DNA of 25,220 nucleotides from Psychrosphaera sp. (GTDB lineage Bacteria; Pseudomonadota; Gammaproteobacteria; Enterobacterales; Alteromonadaceae). Location: contig JAOHFM010000019.1 in NCBI GenBank assembly GCA_028098005.1, forward strand, positions 1 to 25,220, in the 5' to 3' direction. Shown here piece by piece: positions 1 to 8,014 of this stretch; position 1 is the stretch's first letter; each line of letters starts with the position of its first letter. The notes beneath the pieces are model-generated. The model ran no database searches. It had not been told where the DNA came from and worked only from the letters and a program-made list of their open reading frames with translations. The position numbers and the translations under genes are program-made.

Positions 1-652
1 TAACGGTGGGAGTTTATCGCTGATTTCAATTCCTGAATTAGGTGCTACAGGCTATGCGCTGCCACATATTATGTTTATTGCTGATCGTGTTGGCTTTCGC
101 GCTCAGCCAAAAACCAGTGCCCTTTTTGACCAACGATACAGACGCGCCGTACACGAAACGGCCCACCAATGGTTTGGACACTCAATAGGCAATAGCAATC
201 TAGATAATAGCCACCATTCTGACAGCGCGTTTTTAATTGAGTCTATGGCTAAATATGTAGAGTTGGTGCTGATAGAAAAACATCGTGGAAAAGCTGAAAT
301 GCAAGGCTTATTGAAATACGAATACCAGCGTTTTATGCAAGCTGAACGAAGTAATATTAATACACCAAAAAGCTTAATTGATGCCACTGAAAGTCATCAT
401 TCATACTCTAGAGCCACGCTCGCATTTGCGATTCTTAGGGCAGAGTTAGGCGATGAAATCATTATCAACGCACTTAAGCAGATTTGGCAGCACCATAGTT
501 TCCCTAACAAGCCTGCGTTGTCTATGGACTTTGTTACTTATTTAAAACAACAAAGCCCCGCAAATAAACAGGAGTTAATAAACAATGTGTTACTGAGTAC
601 TGACCTCGCTTTTATTAATTGGGATGTTATTGGTCCCTTGACTGAAAATTAA
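1..652 (+). CDS. M1-like zinc metallopeptidase, C-terminal part (5' end outside window)
   Basis: The reading frame is open from base 2, so the gene begins upstream; about 216 codons are visible. A gluzincin zinc motif HETAH followed by QWFGH lies at bases 152-181, and a downstream ESMAKY segment supplies the likely third zinc ligand (Glu). The following stretch, LLKYEYQRFMQ and then HSYSRATLAFAILRAELGDE, resembles the helical region after the active site in M1 aminopeptidases, particularly those encoded as large fusions with ABC-2 permease domains. No GAMEN exopeptidase motif is seen; the matching position reads ELGATGYALP. The HExxH-to-Glu spacing is 24 residues instead of the usual 18 of M1 enzymes, because of an insertion containing NSHHSDS. 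Whether the missing N-terminus carries membrane segments cannot be told. The zinc peptidase assignment is good; the exact subfamily is inferred. Confidence 0.72.
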   Translation, partial: NGGSLSLISIPELGATGYALPHIMFIADRVGFRAQPKTSALFDQRYRRAVHETAHQWFGHSIGNSNLDNSHHSDSAFLIESMAKYVELVLIEKHRGKAEMQGLLKYEYQRFMQAERSNINTPKSLIDATESHHSYSRATLAFAILRAELGDEIIINALKQIWQHHSFPNKPALSMDFVTYLKQQSPANKQELINNVLLSTDLAFINWDVIGPLTEN

Positions 653-739
653 CGTTCAAGTCATAGCGACTCACTCAAAGCTAACTTATAACTACAGCCA
701 GATTTAAACGAAACGTTAACTACAAATCATCGATAATTT

Positions 740-773
740 GTCACGCTATGCTTCTTTATGAAAGTAGCGTGAC
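740..773. repeat. Inverted repeat after the peptidase gene
   Basis: Arms GTCACGCTA (740-748) and TAGCGTGAC (765-773) are perfect 9-bp complements separated by 16 nt. An inner CTTT/AAAG pair could extend the hairpin. No T-tract follows, so it is not a standard intrinsic terminator; it may be a weak terminator, an mRNA 3' end stabiliser or an operator. The rest of the 653-951 gap is A/T-rich and holds no recognisable gene. Confidence 0.5.
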
Positions 774-853
774 AATCCTTCCTAAGTCTTACAATTTTAT
801 TATTCCAGCCTGTCAAAATTAAGTTTTTATGACACGTAATTATTTAAAAAAAA

Positions 854-871
854 CTGTCACATTAAAGACAT
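854..871 (+). promoter_or_regulatory. Possible Pho box upstream of the TonB receptor
   Basis: CTGTCACATTAAAGACAT matches 13 of 18 positions of the PhoB consensus (two CTGTCAT-type half sites 11 bp apart): the first half is nearly perfect, the second poor. Another CTGTCAA lies at 810-816, exactly 44 bp (four 11-bp repeats) upstream. The position about 80 nt before the start and the PhoD-like phosphatase downstream fit phosphate-starvation control, but no convincing -10 box is seen at the expected distance. This is a hypothesis, not an established site. Confidence 0.3.
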
Positions 872-951
872 AGACTCTCGTTCCATTAATTAATTTGAAA
901 TTAAATTTTAACCAAACCTAAACTTAACTTTATAAAATAATGGAACTTAAA

Positions 952-3264
952 ATGGTCTCACCTAATGCAATAACTCAGAAGAAGTTACTCGCTAGCGCAA
1001 TTTTATTAGCCCTTTCAACACAAGCGGCTGCAAACGATACTGATAAAGACAACAAAGACTCGAAAGAGATGGAAGAAGTTGCTGTTGTAGGTCAAAAAAT
1101 CAGTTACGCCAACAATACCGTTGATGCCAGCATGATGGAGCAACAAGCTCCTTTAACTAGCGTCATTGGACTTATGGATACATTACCAGGAATTAGCATT
1201 AATGAAGGCGACGCTTTTGGTGGTGATGACTGGTCAACAACTATTAATATGCGTGGTTTTGCCATTGACGGCAGCCAGCAGCAACTCGGAATGACGGTTG
1301 ATGGTATTCCAAACGGTGGCTCAAATTATGGCGGTGGCGCAAAAGCGAACCGATACTTGGACAGTGAAAATACGTTAACGGTAGAAGTTTCTCAAGGTAC
1401 TGCAAACTTAGCTTCAGCTTCTTTAGATGCACTAGGTGGTACGTTTAACTTCGTGAGTAAAATGCCAGAGCTTGAAGAAAAAACAACGATTGCCTATACC
1501 AATGGTGATCACAACGCGCGTCGATACTTTGCAAGACACGAAACTGGCGAGATTTTTGATAATACCTTTGCTTATATCAGTTACTCAGACACTTCAACTA
1601 ATCGTTGGGTTGGTGATGGCAATAATGGTGGCATGGCTAATCAACATATTGAAATGAAATTTATTTCTGAAATTGGTGATATTAATCTTACCGGTCGTAT
1701 TTCTTACGATGACGTTGAAGAAGATAACTACAACAGCGTTAGCATTGAGCAATTTAAGCAAAGCCCTGATTGGGACCAACTAACTTGGAATTGGACAGGG
1801 GTTCCTCACTATGACCAAATGTTTGCTGAAGGCTGGTCAACGCTGCGTGAAAATACGTTAGCTTACCTAAAGTTTGACTACACGATCTCAAACACCTCTA
1901 GTTTTGATATCACGCCGTACTTCCATAAAAATAAAGGTCGTGGTGACTGGATTCCACCTTACCTTCAAGTCCCTGTTGATGCCAACGGTAACCCAACAAC
2001 GGAAGGCGGTTCCAGCGCATTTAGTTATGGCTTTACTGATGCAGATGGCACTCCACTGGCACCAAACGCTGACTGTACAGCAAGTCTGTCATGGCCTTGG
2101 GCGTCAGGTCCGGGGTTAAACCCAGCGTGTTATCCAGCAGATGCCTTACCGGTTATGTCTTATCGTCATACTCATTATGAAAAAGAACGTTTTGGCTTTA
2201 CTTCTAATTATATCGCCACTTTTGACAACCATGACATATCAGCAGGTATTTGGGTTGAAACGGCCAAACGTGATGAAAGCAGAGATTGGCATGAAGTGAT
2301 CAATGCTGCTGTTTATCACCACTTTGATCAGACTCCTTATTGGGTGCAATACAAAAACACCTTCGATACCGATACATTTAAATGGTATTTACAAGATTCT
2401 ATAAACTTTAATGACTTAACCGTTAATGTTGGCGTTCAACAGTATTTGGTGGATTTAGAAAAAACCGCTCACTTTGACACAACGGCTAATGCAAAAGTAA
2501 ACAGTGACTCTGACGTCTTGTTTAGCCTTGGTGGTTTATATCAAGTTAATGAAAGCACTGAGCTTTTTGCTAGCTACAGTGAAAACTTCTCAGCGATTAG
2601 TGACAATGTACTAGAGCGAGACTCATCAACGTTAACAAGCATTGACCCAGAAACCGCTGATAATATAGATTTTGGTGTTCGTTATTTTGGTGAAAAACTC
2701 GATATTTCAGCCACTGTTTATAGTATTGAATTTGATAACCGAATCACATTTTTAGCACCTAATAGTGGCAACTCTGGTATCGATTACGGCATTGGCACTA
2801 ACGGAAGCTATATAAACGTAGGCGGAATTGAGTCTCAAGGTATAGAAGTCAGTGCTAAATATAAAGTTTCAGATAGCTGGGAATTATACTCTTCATTTAC
2901 CAACAATCAGTCTGAATATACTGACACTATAGAGTCAGAAGGCATAACAAAGGGTGACAATGTAAGAGATGCCGTTGAAGACATGTTTGTACTTTCAGCT
3001 AACTACTTTACTGGCAATCTAACGTTTGGAGCTTCATCTAAATATACTGGCGAACGCGGTGTTGCTGACAGTTATGTTGTGACGGATATCAACATGGCTT
3101 ATCACGTTGATTTAACTGACGGTCCTTTCCAGTCATTTAATGTTGCCTTAGTTGTTAATAATGTTTTTGATAAACAATATTTGTCATCAGGCACTGGCTC
3201 TGGCACTACTTTCTACATAGGCGCGCCACGCACTGCAACAATGACGTTCCAAGTAGATTTTTAA
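952..3264 (+). CDS. TonB-dependent outer-membrane receptor
   Basis: This is an outer-membrane active transporter of about 770 residues, a normal length for the family. The N-terminus has a positively charged segment (QKK), a hydrophobic stretch and an AQAAA-like signal peptidase site, then an acidic linker and a TonB box-like EEVAVVGQK. A plug domain follows (INMRGFAIDG, TVDGIPNGG, GGTFNFVSK), then a long beta-barrel rich in alternating aromatic strands, with NNVFDKQY near the end and a C-terminal Phe (FQVDF) as BamA recognition requires. The ATG at 952 is chosen because GGAA at 942-945 gives proper ribosome-binding spacing; the in-frame ATG at 940 would add MELK and has no such site. The substrate is not evident. 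The next gene is a PhoD-like phosphatase, which suggests, but does not prove, uptake of a phosphorylated compound. Confidence 0.93.
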   Translation: MVSPNAITQKKLLASAILLALSTQAAANDTDKDNKDSKEMEEVAVVGQKISYANNTVDASMMEQQAPLTSVIGLMDTLPGISINEGDAFGGDDWSTTINMRGFAIDGSQQQLGMTVDGIPNGGSNYGGGAKANRYLDSENTLTVEVSQGTANLASASLDALGGTFNFVSKMPELEEKTTIAYTNGDHNARRYFARHETGEIFDNTFAYISYSDTSTNRWVGDGNNGGMANQHIEMKFISEIGDINLTGRISYDDVEEDNYNSVSIEQFKQSPDWDQLTWNWTGVPHYDQMFAEGWSTLRENTLAYLKFDYTISNTSSFDITPYFHKNKGRGDWIPPYLQVPVDANGNPTTEGGSSAFSYGFTDADGTPLAPNADCTASLSWPWASGPGLNPACYPADALPVMSYRHTHYEKERFGFTSNYIATFDNHDISAGIWVETAKRDESRDWHEVINAAVYHHFDQTPYWVQYKNTFDTDTFKWYLQDSINFNDLTVNVGVQQYLVDLEKTAHFDTTANAKVNSDSDVLFSLGGLYQVNESTELFASYSENFSAISDNVLERDSSTLTSIDPETADNIDFGVRYFGEKLDISATVYSIEFDNRITFLAPNSGNSGIDYGIGTNGSYINVGGIESQGIEVSAKYKVSDSWELYSSFTNNQSEYTDTIESEGITKGDNVRDAVEDMFVLSANYFTGNLTFGASSKYTGERGVADSYVVTDINMAYHVDLTDGPFQSFNVALVVNNVFDKQYLSSGTGSGTTFYIGAPRTATMTFQVDF

Positions 3265-3294
3265 GTTAAACTTTTAATTTAAACTTCTAATACG

Positions 3295-3308
3295 GACTGT
3301 TAACAGTC
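3295..3308. repeat. Perfect 14-bp palindrome
   Basis: GACTGTTAACAGTC is a perfect palindrome 30 nt after the receptor stop codon and just before the terminator hairpin. It could be a protein-binding site or part of the 3' structure of the transcript. No role can be assigned. Confidence 0.4.
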
Positions 3309-3320
3309 ATGAAAATTACA

Positions 3321-3350
3321 CGGGTTTAGCTTATCTAAGCCCGTTTTTTT
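3321..3350 (+). terminator. Rho-independent terminator after the TonB receptor
   Basis: The stem CGGGTTTAG / CTAAGCCCG (9 bp with one G-U pair) has a 5-nt loop and is followed directly by seven T residues. It should end the receptor transcript, so the phosphatase gene downstream is either read through or has its own promoter. Confidence 0.88.
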
Positions 3351-3387
3351 GTTAATAACAAATTTAAATAAACAACGAGTAATCAAA

Positions 3388-4464
3388 ATGTTAAATAAAA
3401 CATTAATGCGCTTCTCTATTTTTGCCCTAACCATGTTCACCATGAATGCGCAGGCTTTAACAAAAGAGCAGTCTGTTCAAAAGCCAATCAGTAACATTTA
3501 TTTTGGGTCTTGCGCTAAACAAAGTAAACCTATGCCTATTTTTGACGCTATCGTGAAAGATGACCCAGAAGTGTTTGTTTTTCTTGGTGACAATATCTAC
3601 GGCGACACGGAAGACATGTCTGTACTTAAGGAAAAATATAACACTCTTGGTCGTCACCCTGGCTTTAAAAAGTTAAAAGCATCATCTGAGCTTATTGCGA
3701 TTTGGGATGATCATGATTTCGGTGAAAACGATGCGGGTAAAGACTACCCTCAAAAAGAAGCATCCAGAAAGATAATGTTGGACTTCTGGGGCGAAGATAA
3801 AAGCTCGCCTCGCTATACCAATGCTGGCATTTATACCTCTTACACATATGGCACAGGTGACAATATTGTTAGAGTCATAATGCCTGACTTGAGATGGAAC
3901 CGCGACACGTTGCACGACGTAGGAAAATTGAATTATCTAACCAGTCGCCGTGGTAAAAATATGGGGCCTTACAAACCATCTCCCGACAAAAACGCTTCAA
4001 TGCTTGGTGAAGAACAATGGAACTGGCTTGAAGCTGAGCTACTAAAACCCGCTAAAATACGCATCATTGCGTCAAGTTTGCAGCTGATCCCAGAGTTTAC
4101 CGGCTGGGAATCCTGGGCCAACTTCCCTTCAGACCGCTCAAGGCTGCTCAGTTTTATTACTGAGCACAAAATAAATGGCGTGTTAATGATTTCAGGAGAT
4201 ACACACTGGGGCGAAATATCTAAACAAGTCGAAAATGTTGGATATCCGTTATGGGAAATTACCAGTTCAGGTCTTAGTGAAAAGTGGAAAGACGTCAGTC
4301 CTAACAAGCACCGTGTTGGCGATTTTACTCATAATGTTAATTATGGTTTCATGAACTTTGATTGGGCAGCATCAGATCCTGAAATCACATTTGGTTTAAA
4401 AAATGTCGAAGGAAAAGTGTTTGCCGAACACTCCATAAAACTTTCGAGTATTACCCATCAGTAA
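3388..4464 (+). CDS. PhoD-like metallophosphatase, exported
   Basis: A periplasmic or secreted alkaline phosphatase D-like phosphoesterase of 358 residues. Family motifs in order: FGSCAKQ (about 39-45), FLGDNIYGD (65-73), WDDHDFGENDAG (106-117) and, late in the protein, SGDTHWGE with the metal-binding His. These are the Asp/Asn/His metal ligands of the calcineurin-like PhoD fold. The N-terminus has a signal peptide ending in AQA. The ATG at 3388 is preferred: GAG at 3377-3379 gives an SD, whereas the more upstream TTG at 3349 lies in the T-tract of the preceding terminator. It is shorter than classical Bacillus PhoD and lacks its N-terminal domain, like many marine homologues. The likely substrate is an organophosphate ester; the neighbouring TonB receptor may import substrate or product. 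Confidence 0.9.
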   Translation: MLNKTLMRFSIFALTMFTMNAQALTKEQSVQKPISNIYFGSCAKQSKPMPIFDAIVKDDPEVFVFLGDNIYGDTEDMSVLKEKYNTLGRHPGFKKLKASSELIAIWDDHDFGENDAGKDYPQKEASRKIMLDFWGEDKSSPRYTNAGIYTSYTYGTGDNIVRVIMPDLRWNRDTLHDVGKLNYLTSRRGKNMGPYKPSPDKNASMLGEEQWNWLEAELLKPAKIRIIASSLQLIPEFTGWESWANFPSDRSRLLSFITEHKINGVLMISGDTHWGEISKQVENVGYPLWEITSSGLSEKWKDVSPNKHRVGDFTHNVNYGFMNFDWAASDPEITFGLKNVEGKVFAEHSIKLSSITHQ

Positions 4465-4534
4465 AATTCGTTATTGCTTAGCTGTTTTTGGTATATAAAA
4501 CTAGTTATTTATAACCTTTAATCCGAGTAATATC

Positions 4535-4570
4535 GCCCCTTCAATTATTACTTCAAGTATTTGTAGGGGC
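4535..4570 (+). promoter_or_regulatory. Hairpin that could hide the symporter ribosome-binding site
   Basis: GCCCCT at 4535-4540 is complementary to AGGGGC at 4565-4570, and the second arm is the Shine-Dalgarno sequence (AGGGG) of the symporter. An inner TACTT-C-AAGTA palindrome lies in the 24-nt loop. If the transcript starts upstream, the pairing could reduce translation. The stem is short, so this is only a possible control element. Confidence 0.35.
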
Positions 4571-4575
4571 GCCAT

Positions 4576-5850
4576 ATGCTTACTCGTTTTTTTTCTCTAA
4601 CTCTGTCTAAGCAAATCTTTTTTGCTTTTATGGCCTCTATTGCGTTTGGTTTACTCTTTGAAAATGCTGCGCTGGCCATAAAGCCAATTGGTACTGCCTA
4701 TATTAACGCCATCAAAATGGTGGTTATTCCTCTGCTCTTCTTTTCTATCGTTTCGTCTATCTTTAGCTTTAGTGATCCTACAAAGTTAAAAAGACTGGGA
4801 CTAAAAACCTTAGGTGTGTTTTTAGCAACCGCTTTTATCGCTAGTCTAATTGGTTTAACAATCGGTAGCGTGATTGACTGGAGCGCTGGAATAAACTTAA
4901 TACCTACTGAAACAAAAGAAAAAGTGATACCGAGCATTGCCGAAGTACTCACTGGTTTTATTCCATCAAACATTATTGACTCGATGGCCAATGGCAAGGT
5001 TATCCCTGTTGTTGTATTTTCAGTTTTACTTGGTTTAGCCGTATTAAAAACTGGTGAGGAAGCAAACCCATTTAAACAATTTATTGTATCTGGCAATCAG
5101 GTAATGGCGTCGTTAATGAAAATGATTTTAGCGGTGACGCCTATTGGTGTATTCGCAATTATGGCCTCTACTGTTAGTCAATTTGGTTTAGATACTCTAT
5201 TACCTCTTGGTCAATTCATTTTAGCGGTTTATGTTGGCTGTCTTATTCATATGGCGGTGACTTACTCGTCATTAGTAGCAGCGTTTGGAAAAATGAACCC
5301 GGTTACTTTTTATAAGCATATTTTTGAAGCACAGGTTACCGCGTATTCAACTTGTAGCAGTTATGCAACCCTGCCAGTAACGACCAAGGTGATTTCAGAA
5401 AACTTGAAAGTAGAAAAAGGTTACGCCTCGTTCGTTGCCAATATTGGTTCAAGTGCAAACATGGATGGGTGTGGCGGCATATATCCAGCCATTGCAGCTA
5501 TTTTTATCGCGCACATTTATGGGATTTCATTAGATTATACCGACTATGCAATGATTTCATTTACTGCGGTTATTAGTAGCATTGGTACTGCTGGTGTGCC
5601 TGGCGCAGCGCTTGTTATGCTTACCGTGACACTAAATGCCGTTGGCTTACCACTAGAAGGCATTGCCTTTGTAGCGGCCATAGACCGAATTATTGACATG
5701 ATGCGTACTGCAACCAACATTACGGGCGATGCGGCAACAGCGCTTGTTGTTGGTCAATCTGAAGGGTTAGTGAATCAAAGCAATGTTAAAGCTGAGGTGA
5801 AGGAAGACGTGTCAGACTTATTTGCAACCGAACAACAAAGGGTTAGCTAA
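4576..5850 (+). CDS. Dicarboxylate/amino-acid:cation symporter (DAACS, GltP/DctA family)
   Basis: An inner-membrane secondary transporter of 424 residues, the usual length. Family hallmarks: N-terminal LSKQIFFAFMASIAFG, the IKMVVIPLLFFSIVSSI segment, the serine-rich hairpin TCSSYATLPVT, the NMDGCGGIYPAIAAIFIAHIYG helix, the second hairpin region SSIGTAGVPGAALVML, and the substrate-binding helix AAIDRIIDMMRTATNITGDA containing the conserved Asp and NxxGD. It couples Na+ or H+ to uptake of glutamate, aspartate or C4-dicarboxylates; the substrate cannot be fixed from the sequence. An SD AGGGG stands six bases before the ATG. It is preceded by a phosphatase and followed by a convergent VOC gene, so it appears monocistronic. 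Confidence 0.93.
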   Translation: MLTRFFSLTLSKQIFFAFMASIAFGLLFENAALAIKPIGTAYINAIKMVVIPLLFFSIVSSIFSFSDPTKLKRLGLKTLGVFLATAFIASLIGLTIGSVIDWSAGINLIPTETKEKVIPSIAEVLTGFIPSNIIDSMANGKVIPVVVFSVLLGLAVLKTGEEANPFKQFIVSGNQVMASLMKMILAVTPIGVFAIMASTVSQFGLDTLLPLGQFILAVYVGCLIHMAVTYSSLVAAFGKMNPVTFYKHIFEAQVTAYSTCSSYATLPVTTKVISENLKVEKGYASFVANIGSSANMDGCGGIYPAIAAIFIAHIYGISLDYTDYAMISFTAVISSIGTAGVPGAALVMLTVTLNAVGLPLEGIAFVAAIDRIIDMMRTATNITGDAATALVVGQSEGLVNQSNVKAEVKEDVSDLFATEQQRVS

Positions 5851-5887
5851 CCAACTGATTTAATTATCAATAAAAGACTTTAGGGCA

Positions 5888-5914
5888 TAAAAAAAGCGGG
5901 AAGTTAACCCGCTT
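5888..5914 (-). terminator. Terminator for the VOC gene, possibly bidirectional
   Basis: The stem AAGCGGG / CCCGCTT (7 bp, 7-nt loop) is flanked by a run of seven A residues at 5889-5895, which is a T-run on the minus strand. It therefore terminates the leftward VOC gene strongly. On the plus strand the tail is TTAAAT, weaker, but it lies just after the symporter and may serve both. Confidence 0.82.
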
Positions 5915-5963
5915 AAATGCTTATTAATTTAAAGGTAGTGTTGAGTGTTTTTGAACTACTCGC

Positions 5964-6386
5964 TTATTTTTCTACTTTAAATAAAACTTCTGGGTTAACC
6001 ATCGTTTTCATTTCAAGCACATTGCCGTTTGGATCTTCAATAAAAAACGTTTCTTGTTCAAACTCATTACCCACAAAACGACGATATGGTTTGTCTAAAT
6101 ACTCTAAGCCTGCAGCCTCTATTCGCCCCTTTAGTGCTTGAAATTCATCTTCTTTCAAATGAATTCCAAAATGAGGAACAGCAACGGCGCCCATATCTAC
6201 ATCGTGACGAACCGTTGGCAATCTTTCTTTGCTTTCATGCAAGGTTAATTCATTTCCCCAAAAGTCGATATCTACCCAGCGACCTTCTTCAAAGTTTCCC
6301 GTTTTACAGCCTAAAACGTCACAGTAAAACTTCTTAGCAACAGACAAATCGCCTGCTGGTATGGCTAAATGTAAACAGTTCGACAT
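5964..6386 (-). CDS. VOC-fold (glyoxalase/bleomycin-resistance/dioxygenase superfamily) protein
   Basis: A single-domain cytosolic protein of 140 residues made of two beta-alpha-beta-beta-beta modules. The first begins CLHLAIPAGDLSVAKKFYCDVLG, the second VPHFGIHLKEDEF, ending IEDPNGNVLEMK. Likely metal ligands are His6, His72 and Glu125, the spacing expected for the vicinal oxygen chelate fold. This favours an enzyme (glyoxalase- or dioxygenase-like) over a metal-free antibiotic-binding protein, but the substrate is unknown. AAGGA stands six bases before the ATG. It is transcribed toward the symporter and away from the TetR gene, with about 180 bp of shared upstream DNA. Confidence 0.85.
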   Translation of the reverse strand: MSNCLHLAIPAGDLSVAKKFYCDVLGCKTGNFEEGRWVDIDFWGNELTLHESKERLPTVRHDVDMGAVAVPHFGIHLKEDEFQALKGRIEAAGLEYLDKPYRRFVGNEFEQETFFIEDPNGNVLEMKTMVNPEVLFKVEK

Positions 6387-6507
6387 AATTTTTCCTTGGT
6401 TCTAAATATCATTCTATTTTGTAATTTTCGTATTATACATATTTTAGGTTATTGGAATAGCGATCTATATCAACCATTCGGCATAACTTATTACCTATTT
6501 AAAGCAC

Positions 6508-6535
6508 TTGAAGATTACATACTGATAGGTACAAT
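6508..6535 (+). promoter_or_regulatory. Promoter and operator of the TetR gene
   Basis: TTGAAG (6508-6513), a 16-bp spacer and TACAAT (6530-6535) form a good sigma70 promoter. The imperfect palindrome TACTGATAGGTA (6520-6531) fills the spacer and overlaps the -10 box. The same TAC(C/T)-N4-GGTACAA pattern recurs twice before the downstream CMD gene, so this is probably the autoregulatory site of the TetR protein. Confidence 0.6.
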
Positions 6536-6567
6536 AAGCGCTCAATTAATCTATTTGTGAGAAGATA

Positions 6568-7173
6568 ATGGCCAGCGGTAGAAAAAAAGCATTTAGTGAG
6601 TCTCAGGCACTTGAAGCAGCAATGCATGTTTTTTGGAGCAAAGGCTATGTTGGCGCTTCTCTTTCTGCATTGACTGACAGTATGGGAATAAACAAACCAA
6701 GCATGTACAGTACATTTGGCAATAAAGAGGCTTTGTTTATAAAGGCCACCAGCTATTATGTAGAATCACAAATGAAACCACATCTTCAACATTTATACCA
6801 AGCTAATGTGCCATTGCTTACGCGCATAAAAAACTACATGTTGTCTATTGTTTCAATGCAATTTAACGAAGAAAGCCCAAAAGGTTGCTATTTAGTTTTG
6901 TGTCAATCGGAGTTAGCCGGAGGTGAAGTACCAGAAGCCGCTAGCGAACTTTTACAAGAGTTAGACGATTTACCTAAGGTGGTTATTGCCGACTTGTTAA
7001 ATTCTGACTCGGAAGCTAAACAACTTGGCTTAGACATACGTTCTAATGAAATTGCCCTCACCCTTTATACTGTTTTAAAAGGTTCTGCATCAATGGCTAG
7101 GTCTGGTATTGCTCAAGAGCAAATGCTGCCAGTAGTGGACAATGTTATTGCTGGTTTAGTTACTCGTCATTAA
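6568..7173 (+). CDS. TetR/AcrR family transcriptional repressor
   Basis: 201 residues with an N-terminal TetR DNA-binding domain: a helix around residues 8-25 (FSESQALEAAMHVFWSKGY), then the HTH GASLSALTDSMGINKPSMYSTFGNKEALF. The C-terminal half is a variable ligand-binding domain that cannot be linked to a specific ligand. GAGAAG before the ATG acts as SD. The next gene, in the same direction, encodes an AhpD-like protein. Both genes have the same operator pattern in their promoters, so the protein most likely represses itself and that gene. TetR regulators next to CMD and oxidoreductase genes often respond to reactive electrophiles or quinones (general knowledge; not visible here). Confidence 0.92.
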   Translation: MASGRKKAFSESQALEAAMHVFWSKGYVGASLSALTDSMGINKPSMYSTFGNKEALFIKATSYYVESQMKPHLQHLYQANVPLLTRIKNYMLSIVSMQFNEESPKGCYLVLCQSELAGGEVPEAASELLQELDDLPKVVIADLLNSDSEAKQLGLDIRSNEIALTLYTVLKGSASMARSGIAQEQMLPVVDNVIAGLVTRH

Positions 7174-7340
7174 TGCACCAGCCAGTTTGCTGATCCACTA
7201 TTCAACTTCTACTGATATTCAATACTGCTATTTGAATGTCTATTTAAATAGCGCCATTTGAGTTCCGCGCTCTAAATTCGCCCTAATTCTAACGATTCTA
7301 ACGCTCTCAGCTTGCACTTTACCTTTTCTAAAATTAGCTC

Positions 7341-7390
7341 TTGACTCTCAATTACCGATCGGTACAATTAAAAAATACCAAACGGTACAA
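7341..7390 (+). promoter_or_regulatory. Promoter with two TetR-type operators for the CMD gene
   Basis: TTGACT (7341-7346), a 16-bp spacer and TACAAT (7363-7368) make a strong sigma70 promoter. A perfect palindrome TACCGATCGGTA (7353-7364) overlaps the spacer and -10 box, and a second site TACCAAACGGTA (7376-7387) covers the predicted start of transcription. Both are followed by CAA, and they are spaced 23 bp apart, about two helical turns. They match the site in the TetR promoter. Confidence 0.68.
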
Positions 7391-7411
7391 AATAAATTAA
7401 AGGACAATCAC

Positions 7412-7969
7412 ATGACAAAGTTAACGATACAATCTCTTGAGTCTGCACCTTCAGAAAGTAAACCACTGTTACAGAAGTCGCTTGATGCTTATGGCATGTT
7501 ACCTAACTTACATGGTGTATTAGCCAGCGCACCTAGTACCCTTGACGCTTACCAACAAATGCATGAGTTATTTGTGAATACCTCTTTTGATGCAGAAGAA
7601 TTAACAGTTGTTTGGCAGGGTATCAACGTAGAACATGGCTGTACTTATTGTGTACCTGCTCATACTGGAATTGCTCATTCAATGAAGGTAAGCCAAGACC
7701 TCATCAATGCGTTACGAGATGAACAACCATTACCATCTAAAAAACTACAAGCGCTATTAGATATGACCCTTGAAATTGTAAGAGAGCGTGGCCGTGTTTC
7801 TGAAGAATCACTAAAAGCGTTTTATGATGCGGGTTATGGCGAGCGCCAAGTGCTAGAAATTATTTTAGGTGTGTCACAAAAAGTAATTAGTAACTACACA
7901 AATCATATTGCGAACACGCCTGTAGATGCTCCTTTCCAACAATTTGCATGGGAAAAGAAAGCTAAGTAA
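7412..7969 (+). CDS. Carboxymuconolactone decarboxylase / AhpD-like protein
   Basis: 185 residues with an AhpD-like core. Residues 74-85 (EHGCTYCVPAHT) contain the CxxC pair Cys77/Cys80 and His84, the proton-relay and thiol site of the alkylhydroperoxidase AhpD fold. The N-terminal MLPNLHGVLASAPSTLDAYQQM and the C-terminal GYGERQVLEIILGVSQKVISNYTNHI are typical of the CMD family members found beside stress regulators. The expected role is peroxidase-like or thiol-dependent detoxification in the cytosol; actual decarboxylase activity is unlikely with this CxxC. AAAGGA stands eight bases before the ATG. Expression is probably controlled by the preceding TetR protein. A stump of a zinc-type oxidoreductase gene follows. 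Confidence 0.9.
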   Translation: MTKLTIQSLESAPSESKPLLQKSLDAYGMLPNLHGVLASAPSTLDAYQQMHELFVNTSFDAEELTVVWQGINVEHGCTYCVPAHTGIAHSMKVSQDLINALRDEQPLPSKKLQALLDMTLEIVRERGRVSEESLKAFYDAGYGERQVLEIILGVSQKVISNYTNHIANTPVDAPFQQFAWEKKAK

Positions 7970-8014
7970 TTACTTGGTTAGTATCAAAGTATAAACACTT
8001 AAAAGGCGGGGTAA

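Noticed and set aside
3349..3387. TTG start that would lengthen the PhoD-like protein by 13 residues
   Set aside because: The TTG lies at the end of the terminator T-tract and would put extra residues before a good signal peptide; ATG at 3388 has a suitable SD.
4698..5096. Open frame of 132 codons on the minus strand
   Set aside because: Lies wholly inside the symporter gene, whose family motifs are clear; no start signal or recognisable domain.
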